Positions 1-4,545 of a DNA stretch of 5,677 nucleotides are shown in pieces. A program made the position numbers and the translations under genes. The stretch lies in contig JAJDAX010000147.1 in assembly GCA_029261615.1 (NCBI GenBank), positions 1 through 5,677 on the forward strand. The letters are read 5' to 3'. The DNA comes from Nitrospinaceae bacterium. GTDB lineage: Bacteria > Nitrospinota > Nitrospinia > Nitrospinales > Nitrospinaceae. Each line of letters starts with the position of its first letter. Position 1 is the stretch's first letter. The notes under the pieces are model-generated. The model was not told the DNA's origin and searched no databases. It saw only the letters and a list, made by a program, of their open reading frames with translations.

Positions 1-147
1 CAAACAAACTATGAAAGGTCTAGTTATCGCCTGAATACAACAGTTTCAGGCCTTAAACTAGGTGCTGTGACCAAAGTTGCATCCCCTGCATTGGAATCAG
101 AGCAAAACTGTCGCCAGGATAGACTCATTTCTGGCCTTAAGTTTTGA
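1..147 (+). CDS. C-terminal end of an unrecognised protein (5' partial)
   Basis: Frame 1 is open from the first base to a TGA at 145-147 and gives 48 residues ending in LISGLKF. I do not recognise the family. The peptide contains two similar pieces, VSGLKL and ISGLKF, which come from a DNA direct repeat (44-59 and 128-143, about 13 of 16 bases equal). T-rich DNA (153-190) begins six bases after the stop, as expected for archaeal transcription termination. A 48-codon open frame at a contig edge can occur by chance, so this is a tentative call. Composition is polar with no visible domain, membrane segment or zinc motif. The tail of a transposase or another accessory gene is possible, but nothing here demonstrates it. 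Confidence 0.35.
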   Translation, partial: QTNYERSSYRLNTTVSGLKLGAVTKVASPALESEQNCRQDRLISGLKF

Positions 148-152
148 AAACC

Positions 153-190
153 TTTTTTAATTTTTTATTATCTTTGATGATATTTTTTTT
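153..190 (+). terminator. T-rich terminator after the leftmost reading frame
   Basis: Three T runs follow the stop codon at 147: six T at 153-158, six T at 161-166 and eight T at 183-190. No stable hairpin precedes them. Archaeal RNA polymerase terminates at T-rich stretches without needing a hairpin, so this fits the end of a plus-strand transcript. It is weak evidence that the frame at 1-147 is a real gene. Confidence 0.4.
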
Positions 191-195
191 GAACC

Positions 196-224
196 AAAAA
201 AACCTACCCAGATCTGCCGGGTAG
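196..224 (-). terminator. Hairpin plus T-run terminator of the minus-strand gene pair
   Basis: Read on the minus strand, CTACCC (224-219), a 9-nt loop and GGGTAG (209-204) form a 6-bp stem. It is followed by GG and a run of seven T (202-196). It lies about 107 bases beyond the stop of the 141-aa gene, with no other gene between, so it probably ends the chimera/141-aa transcript. On the plus strand the stem is followed only by AATTTTCT, a much weaker terminator. The stretch from 225 to 330 holds nothing else I can identify. Confidence 0.5.
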
Positions 225-330
225 AATTTTCTAAGGCTTTCACATTCGAGAGGAATGCTAGTCTAAGTTGTCTTTCATTTTATAAAAAAACCTCTCAACA
301 ATTTTCACGGGTTAGCACAGGGTCCCCGAT

Positions 331-756
331 CTAGTTTTTCATTTGTCTTTGTTGCAACCACTTTACTATTCCAATTCCTCCTGCAACAGCCACTAACCCA
401 ATCAGGATCCATACCATTGTGTTATTCCAGTTAAAGTTGCCTCCAATGTCAACTCCTCTCTTTGCCAGTATGTACTGTCTAACTTCCTCGTGAGATTTGT
501 CTCTGAACTGCGGCAAATTTTTTAGTGTTTGCAGTGGAAAGTCTCGCGGCTTCTTGTCCGGCCCTCTCTGGCCCCTGTACCGTGAAGTTTCTGATTCTTC
601 TACTGTTTCGGAAGTTTCTCCGGAAAAATCCTCCGAGAAGTGTATTTTTCCGGTGTCTTGGTTTATTTTTCCGGTAACATCAATTATTTTTCCGGTGATT
701 TTTCCGGCATCATTTTCGATTTTTCCGGTAGCATCTGCTATTTTTCCGATAACCAT
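331..756 (-). CDS. Small tail-anchored membrane protein with N-terminal GKI heptad repeats
   Basis: This is a 141-residue protein of unknown function. Residues 1-40 are a repeat: GKI at positions 4, 11, 18, 22, 29 and 36, mostly as the heptad GKIxxxT. An acidic stretch with SETSE-type sequence (about 42-57) and a basic linker (RGQRGPDKKPRD) follow, then a short helical segment (FRDKSHEEVRQYILAKRG). A single hydrophobic segment at about 114-131 (VWILIGLVAVAGGIGIV) has lysine and arginine after it, so the protein is probably anchored by its C-terminus. The ATG at 756-754 is chosen because GAGGAGGTGA (775-766) lies nine bases upstream. The gene follows the chimera with a 4-bp gap and is probably cotranscribed and translationally coupled. 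The heptads are encoded by the same 21-bp DNA motif that forms a noncoding array at 2735-3145, so the repeat may exist at DNA rather than protein level. The SHEEVRQYILAKRG-plus-helix tail faintly recalls CcmH-like proteins, but there is no CxxC, so I do not name it. Confidence 0.7.
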   Translation of the reverse strand: MVIGKIADATGKIENDAGKITGKIIDVTGKINQDTGKIHFSEDFSGETSETVEESETSRYRGQRGPDKKPRDFPLQTLKNLPQFRDKSHEEVRQYILAKRGVDIGGNFNWNNTMVWILIGLVAVAGGIGIVKWLQQRQMKN

Positions 757-815
757 TTCATTAATTCACCTCCTCTGCAATCATAATTTCGGCATTTTTC
801 CGGTGATTTTTCCGA
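601..815 (+). repeat. 21-bp phased TTTTTCCGG repeats lying in coding DNA
   Basis: The motif TATTTTTCCGG or close variants recurs with the C of CGG/CGA at 609, 621, 634, 651, 672, 693, 705, 726, 747, 790, 801 and 813. Many steps are 21 bp (651-672-693 and 705-726-747) and others are 11-13 bp. All copies point the same way. On the minus strand they encode the GKI heptads of the 141-aa protein (601-756) and the last codons of the upstream chimera (780-815). The same motif forms the array upstream of the chimera. Units such as TATTTTTCCGGTAACATCA (664 onward) closely match TATCTTTCCGGTAACATTT at 2878-2896. Confidence 0.75.
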
Positions 816-2653
816 GAATTTTCTGGAAAATTACCTGAAAATACCTGCTTTAGTTTTTCAATTGTTTTACTTTGGAGTTTGGGTGATGGTGCATCTTTAC
901 TCCTGATTTTCTTTTGGATTGCCATCAAGTTACTTCTGGATATTCCAAACTTGCAGGAATCTCTTGGCCTAATTTCCAGTATCTTCTTCTCCAGATTGTC
1001 ATAGACTGTACAACTCTCATCTGAAGTGACACCTAGAATGTTGGAGGCATCAAGGTTTGCCACCTCCTTTCCGACATATTTTATCTGATTTTTGTCCATT
1101 TTCGTGCGTAATCTAGGCAACAAACCAACATCGCCACCAGATTTTGTCTCCCTGTGGTCGGCATAGTCATCCAATGTTTCACTCAACGGCTTCCAGTAGG
1201 GAGTAGTATCTGCAGAGTCTTGGAATTTTTCTCCAGTTGTATAGTTTGTAAACGGCATGTACTGTATACATTCTCTATTCTTTGCATCAAGGTATGGCAA
1301 GGTGGGAATTATCACATTTCCATTCTCATCTAGTTTGTATCCCGCACCGACAAGTATCTTGTTGAACGGTCTAAGATTGGGGAATCTTTTCAATACGTTT
1401 GGTGTCGTGATGCTCATCTTTGATACGGCATACTTGGAATTATACTTGTCAAGTATCTCTTGTTTATTCCCTGGGGAATAATGCATTGCAAGTATGTCCT
1501 GCCACCATCTCTCTGTATCAACGTCCAATAGGTGAGCCAAGCCATGAGATGTAAATTTGTGAATGTTGAATTTGTTTTTTGTATTATCATATTCAAACAA
1601 GACGTATCTCTTGGACGATACACCAAAGAACAAGACATTCTCCAATAGTTTCCCGTCATCAGACTTTTCAATCTTCATAATCTGTACATCATTACTGTTG
1701 TATGGATTTAGTTTCTGGAAAAATTTCTGAATCTCTTGTGCATGTTTTGGTGAAACCATGATACTGTCAGTATCCATGTAAGCTACGTATCCGTCTCTGT
1801 ATGATGTAACAATACTTTCAGCTGCTGCCAAAACCAATCTGGCTGCTGCAGGCAAGAACACACCAAGTATCGGATTAAAATGCTTTGCAGGAATTTCCTT
1901 TCTTACTAGAGAGTTTTGATCAACTGAAAATGATTCATCAATTCCATAGACTGTTACTGAATTGTCCTTGTCTGTCCAAAACAGTTTCTCGCTTGTGTTT
2001 CTTGGATTAAACTCTGAGGACCATTTTCCCTTGAAATAAACTGCATTTGTGATGACCATCCGCGTCGAATCATCCGTTGACCCTGGCGCCAATATGCTCT
2101 CTATCTTGTCATTTGTCTTTTCTTTCACCCAACTGTTTATCTTGTTGATGCCGTCATCTGTTACAAAGTCCACATTGTCTGCAGTGCTGGAATAGTGAGT
2201 TTTTGCAGTGTCTATGTAATTCTGTTTTATCTCATATCCGTCTTTTATCCACAACGCATTTGCAACCTGCAGATTGTACCAGTCATCCTTATGGTTGAAC
2301 CGTGATAGTAGTTCCGAAATTGCCTTTTGACGTTTTGCATCGTCGGATTCAAAACCAAATACCTGCTGCATCTCTGATGCTGTATTTTCTTTTGCACCCT
2401 CATATGCCATCGAAAAAGCAGTTGAGATGCTAAGAGGCGAGAAGAATATGTTTGACTTTTCATCTTTCTCTGTAATCTCCGAGTAAAACGCAAAGACAAA
2501 GTCCTTCTGCTCAGATGGGTTTATCGCAGAATCATCATTATTTACAAGAACATCTGAAGAGCCGTCTTCAGAAATATACAAAACACCAACGCCCAAAACT
2601 ATGAAAATTATTGCCAAAACAGATGCCGTGATAATTTTACCGGTCTTCAACAT
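761..2653 (-). CDS. In-frame chimera: serpin N-terminal half joined to family B DNA polymerase C-terminal part
   Basis: The 630-codon reading frame carries two unrelated families. Residues 1-235 are a serpin with an N-terminal membrane anchor (about 7-26). They show the serpin signatures SNIFFSPLSISTAFSMAYEGAK (about 67-88), LQVANALWIKDGY, INSWVKEKTNDKIESIL (about 172-188) and ITNAVYFKGKW (about 201-211). The serpin ends at about VTV 233-235, so the C-terminal half, including the reactive-centre loop, is missing and protease inhibition is not expected. From YGIDES (236 onward) the sequence is family B polymerase: the helix HFNPILGVFLPAAARLVLAAAE, motif C YMDTDS (292-297) and the KKRY-type motif SKRY (347-350), then a thumb-like tail. 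The exonuclease, motif A and nearly all of motif B are absent, so it cannot polymerise. The anchor would also place the polymerase part outside the cell. The ATG at 2653 begins a good membrane anchor. No stop or frameshift occurs at the join. The last 25 codons run into the repeat motif. It may be a recombinant pseudogene or a mis-assembly. Confidence 0.85.
   Translation of the reverse strand: MLKTGKIITASVLAIIFIVLGVGVLYISEDGSSDVLVNNDDSAINPSEQKDFVFAFYSEITEKDEKSNIFFSPLSISTAFSMAYEGAKENTASEMQQVFGFESDDAKRQKAISELLSRFNHKDDWYNLQVANALWIKDGYEIKQNYIDTAKTHYSSTADNVDFVTDDGINKINSWVKEKTNDKIESILAPGSTDDSTRMVITNAVYFKGKWSSEFNPRNTSEKLFWTDKDNSVTVYGIDESFSVDQNSLVRKEIPAKHFNPILGVFLPAAARLVLAAAESIVTSYRDGYVAYMDTDSIMVSPKHAQEIQKFFQKLNPYNSNDVQIMKIEKSDDGKLLENVLFFGVSSKRYVLFEYDNTKNKFNIHKFTSHGLAHLLDVDTERWWQDILAMHYSPGNKQEILDKYNSKYAVSKMSITTPNVLKRFPNLRPFNKILVGAGYKLDENGNVIIPTLPYLDAKNRECIQYMPFTNYTTGEKFQDSADTTPYWKPLSETLDDYADHRETKSGGDVGLLPRLRTKMDKNQIKYVGKEVANLDASNILGVTSDESCTVYDNLEKKILEIRPRDSCKFGISRSNLMAIQKKIRSKDAPSPKLQSKTIEKLKQVFSGNFPENSRKNHRKNAEIMIAEEVN
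766..775 (-). promoter_or_regulatory. Strong Shine-Dalgarno site inside the 3' end of the chimera
   Basis: The minus strand reads GAGGAGGTGA (775-766), an extended complement to the 16S rRNA 3' end. It is formed by the codons for EEV at the end of the chimera and sits nine bases before the ATG of the 141-aa protein. It decides that start over an out-of-frame ATG at 762-760, and it suggests the two genes were selected as an operon, with the downstream gene still efficiently translated. Confidence 0.7.
1930..1965 (-). other. Serpin/polymerase junction
   Basis: Family similarity changes between the codons for NSVTV (231-235, serpin-like FWTDKDNSVTV) and YGIDES (236-241, polymerase-like). The YG codons lie at 1948-1943. 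In family B polymerases motif B normally reads KxxxNSxYG. The chimera reads NSVTVYG here, so the serpin sequence NS followed by the polymerase YG imitates motif B. That could reflect a short shared sequence at the crossover point, of a few bases such as AAYTCAGT. This is inferred from general family knowledge, without an alignment. Confidence 0.55.
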
Positions 2654-2673
2654 ATCTCGTTGATTTTGACAAG

Positions 2674-2681
2674 TTCATAAG
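2674..2681 (-). promoter_or_regulatory. Possible TATA-like box of the chimera gene
   Basis: The minus strand reads CTTATGAA at 21-28 bases before the ATG at 2653, the spacing expected for a leaderless archaeal promoter. The match to a TATA consensus is weak and no clear BRE is seen. The phased array begins about 55 bases further upstream. Confidence 0.25.
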
Positions 2682-2734
2682 GAATTCGATTGATTTGGAG
2701 CCTCTTTGATAGTTTGTCGTGATTTTTAGTTGTC

Positions 2735-3145
2735 TTTTCGGTATCAATTCGGAGTACTGAGTTATCAATTCGGCAATTCAGATTACCTTTTCGGCATCTT
2801 TTCGGTAAACAAAATTATCAATTCGGAGAGGAAGTTTATCAATTCGGCGGAACGATTATCTTTCCGGTAACAGAATTTATCTTTCCGGTAACATTTTCCA
2901 TCTTTTCGGGAAAATCTTCCGATAACACCGGACTGATAGCTATCTTTTCGGGGAACAAAAATGATTTTTTCGGAATGATATTGCATTTATCCGGATTGAT
3001 AATTCCGAGACTCTCGAGAGTTTGTCGAGATTTTCCGAAACTTTTGATCGCCAATCTATCTTTCCGGTGATTTATTCGAATATTTTGTCGAAACTTTTCC
3101 GAAAATCTCCGAGAGTTTTCCGAAACTATCGGATTGATACCGAAA
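2735..3145 (+). repeat. Helically phased TCGG/CCGG array upstream of the chimera
   Basis: About 25 short motifs, all in the same orientation, fill some 410 bp. The C of CGG falls at 2739, 2750, 2771, 2792, 2803, 2824, 2845, 2865, 2886, 2907, 2929, 2949, 2971 and 2992. The steps are 20-22 bp or 11 bp, i.e. one or two DNA helical turns. From about 3006 to 3141 the units are CCGA/TCGA types at mostly 9-14 bp. There are sub-families: TATCAATTCGG four times (2742, 2763, 2816, 2837), ATCTTTCCGGTAACA twice exactly 21 bp apart (2858, 2879) and ATCTTTTCGG three times. There are no unique constant-length spacers as in CRISPR. Two minus-strand open frames within it (ending at 2839 and 2783) are probably by-products, since the array extends beyond them in other phases. 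Possible roles are an operator or iteron-like protein-binding array, or an expanded low-complexity repeat. Confidence 0.8.
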
Positions 3146-3236
3146 AAATCACCTGATCGCAACAGAATCAAATATTGCCATTCTGAGAAAACTTAACGTT
3201 TGAATCCGTCACAGGGGTAGTTTTGTGTAGCAATGC

Positions 3237-3248
3237 TTAATAGATAAA
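3237..3248 (+). promoter_or_regulatory. TATA-like box of the small secreted protein gene
   Basis: TTAATAGATAAA is centred about 26 bases before the ATG at 3269. This is the position expected for a leaderless archaeal transcript starting at or just before the start codon. No Shine-Dalgarno site is seen before that ATG, which agrees with leaderless translation. Confidence 0.55.
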
Positions 3249-3268
3249 TTCCGATTTTTTTGATTATC

Positions 3269-3610
3269 ATGGTTAAGACACTGCTCATGCTACCTGCACT
3301 GTTACTTGTATTTGGAATGGGATTTGCATATGCTGAACCCCTTGATGATGCAAGTGTAACAGTGCTGAATTATGACGGAATCTCTGCCACTCTTAAGATG
3401 GAATGGAGCCCTGATGAGACAGTGACAAAGTATGAGATTGGATGTGTAAGCTGCATGCCAAACACTTTGGAAATGACATCTGAGAGCAGTATCATACTGG
3501 GTAATGTCACTTCGTTCCCAAATACATCAAACGCAATGCTTTACATTATTACGTATGACTTAGATGATGAAATTATTAATGCAAAACAGATTCTTGCAAC
3601 TCTCAAATAA
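3269..3610 (+). CDS. Small secreted beta-rich protein, possibly Ig/FN3-like
   Basis: The 113-residue product begins with a clear Sec signal peptide: a lysine at position 3, a hydrophobic core LLMLPALLLVFGMGF and a likely signal peptidase cleavage after AYA (residue 22). The mature ~91 residues alternate hydrophobic and polar residues (SVTVLNYDGISATLKMEW, MLYIITYDL) in the manner of an Ig- or fibronectin III-like beta sandwich. Two cysteines (59 and 62, GCVSCMP) could form a disulfide or bind a metal. NVT and NTS are potential archaeal N-glycosylation sites. The ATG at 3269 is preferred over an upstream in-frame TTG at 3260 because the TATA-like box fits leaderless initiation there. The gene stands alone between two phased arrays. 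No specific family or function is recognised; the fold is an inference from sequence pattern only. Confidence 0.8.
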   Translation: MVKTLLMLPALLLVFGMGFAYAEPLDDASVTVLNYDGISATLKMEWSPDETVTKYEIGCVSCMPNTLEMTSESSIILGNVTSFPNTSNAMLYIITYDLDDEIINAKQILATLK

Positions 3611-3627
3611 TTGATGAATCAGGCAAC

Positions 3628-3790
3628 ATCCAATTCACTCCACGTAGATATTTCTGGACAATGTCCGATTATGTCAAGCAATGTCAGATGATTTTTGTCC
3701 AATTCTGTCCAATAATATCCAAACATGTCAAGCATTGTACAAGATTGTCCAAGATTGTCCAGTCTAGTCCACAAATGTCAAACAATGTCC
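3628..3790 (+). repeat. 10-bp phased TGTCC decamer array
   Basis: From 3691 to 3790 every decamer block ends in TGTCC or a close variant: TGTCC, TGTCC, TATCC, TGTCA, TGTAC, TGTCC, TGTCC, AGTCC, TGTCA, TGTCC. The preceding five bases are mostly AAnAT, giving a consensus near AAGATTGTCC. The period is exactly 10 bp over ten units. Three more units (ATGTC at 3661, 3671 and 3681) have the same 10-bp period, shifted by 4 bp. ATCC at 3628 and CTCC at 3638 may be decayed members. A 10-bp period cannot stay in one codon frame, so the array is noncoding. It ends three bases before a TATA-like element, directly upstream of the zinc-finger operon, which suggests an operator on one face of the DNA helix. 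Confidence 0.85.
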
Positions 3791-3792
3791 AG

Positions 3793-3802
3793 AATTTTAA
3801 TT
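3793..3802 (+). promoter_or_regulatory. TATA-like box of the zinc-finger/cupredoxin operon
   Basis: ATTTTAATTC lies immediately after the last decamer of the phased array and about 25-30 bases before the ATG at 3828. That places a predicted transcript start around 3822-3828. A factor bound to the adjacent array would directly affect TBP/TFB recruitment. Confidence 0.45.
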
Positions 3803-3827
3803 CACGGGTAAAACATCAGGAGAACTT

Positions 3828-3866
3828 ATGAGCATTGAATTGAACATACAACAGCATGCAAGATAG
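3828..3866 (+). CDS. 12-codon upstream ORF, or displaced N-terminus of the zinc-finger gene
   Basis: ATG at 3828 starts MSIELNIQQHAR and stops at TAG 3864-3866, overlapping the start of the next gene in another frame. AGGAG (3818-3822) lies five bases upstream, and the TATA-like box is about 28 bases upstream, so this ATG has better initiation signals than the one at 3856. Removing a single base around the TAG would join the peptide to RISNILMKTKLKK of the zinc-finger protein. It could be a leader peptide with translational coupling, a true N-terminus broken by a one-base indel or sequencing error, or, less likely, a +1 frameshift site. Confidence 0.4.
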   Translation: MSIELNIQQHAR

Positions 3867-4251
3867 AATAAGCAACATCCTGATGAAGACAAAGCTGAAA
3901 AAAATTGCGGGGGTTTTGCCCCATTTCTCGCTGGATAATTCCGCTGCCGAACCCGAGGCATTCTGCGCAATGGGTCTGTTGTATTACAATACTGGGAAGA
4001 TGAGTGACAAGGACAAGTGGGAGGACCTTGATGTTCGCGGAGATTTTGAAATACTACACAAGAATTACGGGATTACACGAGAGCAGTTCAGGAAACTATA
4101 TCGTTGCCCTGCATGCGACAAATCGGAATTCGGACTAAACGAATTTCTGATACACCTTAATGACTACCATGATCCGAAGAACAGGCTAGCAGGAGTAATT
4201 CCTTTTACGTTCAAAGAGATCGGACAGATTCTTGAGAGGGAGGGACTGTAG
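3856..4251 (+). CDS. Small C2H2 zinc-finger protein
   Basis: The 131-residue product has a classical zinc-finger spacing near its C-terminal end: C84-x2-C87-x12-H100-x4-H105 (CPAC ... HLNDYH), with aromatic and leucine residues in the finger core. Before it lie a basic N-terminal helix (KTKLKKIAGVLPHF), an acidic middle and a helical stretch (GITREQFRKLYR) leading into the finger. A nucleic-acid- or protein-binding role is plausible from the finger alone; no specific family is named. In-frame stop codons upstream (TGA 3841-3843) leave ATG 3856 as the only ATG start in this frame, but it lacks its own Shine-Dalgarno site (see the upstream ORF). It is the first gene of a probable four-gene operon, 36 bp before the next gene. 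Being next to the decamer array, it is a candidate regulator of its own promoter, but this is speculation. Confidence 0.75.
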   Translation: MQDRISNILMKTKLKKIAGVLPHFSLDNSAAEPEAFCAMGLLYYNTGKMSDKDKWEDLDVRGDFEILHKNYGITREQFRKLYRCPACDKSEFGLNEFLIHLNDYHDPKNRLAGVIPFTFKEIGQILEREGL

Positions 4252-4287
4252 TGACAAACCAGACCATGATGTGACGGGCTGAAAACA

Positions 4288-4545
4288 ATGGATGTAAAAT
4301 TTCAAAACAAGACAATCAATTACGAGCTTGCAACGTTTGATGAGTTCCAGCTGGATGAGGACCTTGAATTTTGCTGCTACAGACTTCGCATAATGGATTC
4401 AAAATCCCCTTTATGGAACAAGAAGTCCGCAAAATTATGTTGGGTCGATGCAGTGTCGCAAGACGATGTGGTGTATTACCCGATAGACTTTTGCCCCTTC
4501 TGCGGGGAGAAATTTGAATACATCGAGGTAAATGATGAGAACTAG
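4288..4545 (+). CDS. Small CPFCG zinc-ribbon-like protein
   Basis: This 85-residue acidic protein of unknown function has a C-terminal CPFCGEKF motif (C69, C72), typical of one knuckle of a zinc ribbon. Other cysteines at 29, 30 and 51 could complete a metal site. There is no signal peptide or membrane segment, so it is probably cytoplasmic. It starts at ATG 4288, 36 bases after the zinc-finger gene, with no obvious Shine-Dalgarno site. Its 3' end overlaps the cupredoxin-like gene by 11-14 bases, which argues for cotranscription and translational coupling. Residues up to 65 resemble no family I recognise. Confidence 0.75.
   Translation: MDVKFQNKTINYELATFDEFQLDEDLEFCCYRLRIMDSKSPLWNKKSAKLCWVDAVSQDDVVYYPIDFCPFCGEKFEYIEVNDEN
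4525..4528 (+). promoter_or_regulatory. Shine-Dalgarno site deciding the cupredoxin-like start
   Basis: GAGG lies within the end of the CPFCG gene. Two adjacent ATG codons follow, at 4532 and 4535. The spacer is three bases to the first and six to the second, so 4535 is favoured. Confidence 0.45.

Noticed and set aside
1..147. Identification of the left partial frame as an IS605-type TnpB tail
   Set aside because: No diagnostic zinc-ribbon or catalytic residues are visible in the 48 residues; the idea rests only on nearby hairpins.
175..224. C/D box sRNA suggested by TGATGA at 175-180
   Set aside because: No box D (CTGA) at a suitable distance and no C'/D' pair; a chance match in AT-rich DNA.
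247..296. Inverted repeat GAGAGG ... CCTCTC
   Set aside because: Six-base arms separated by nearly 40 bases are expected by chance and no function is suggested by position.
497..838. Plus-strand ORF with IFPV repeats
   Set aside because: It is the antisense shadow of the GKI repeat region. The 21-bp repeat leaves several frames open on both strands, and the minus-strand gene has the strong Shine-Dalgarno site.
1257..2499. Several 70-85 codon ORFs on both strands (1257-1481, 1414-1671, 2245-2499)
   Set aside because: All lie inside the serpin/polymerase frame, which has clear family signatures; these are shadows.
2783..2986. Minus-strand 67-codon ORF in the array
   Set aside because: Basic repetitive peptide (YRKD repeats) in another frame of the same repeat, with no initiation signal.
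2839..3171. Minus-strand 110-codon ORF containing VTGKINSVTGKI
   Set aside because: It needs a TTG start, lies wholly within the phased array, and the array continues past its stop in other phases. The similarity to the GKI protein follows from the shared DNA motif. A decayed paralogue cannot be fully excluded.
3260..3268. TTG start for the small secreted protein
   Set aside because: The ATG at 3269 fits the TATA-like box spacing for leaderless initiation and begins a normal signal peptide.
2735..3790. CRISPR-like appearance of the repeat arrays
   Set aside because: Units are only 4-15 bp with 10-21 bp periods and no unique 30-40 bp spacers; no cas gene is present.
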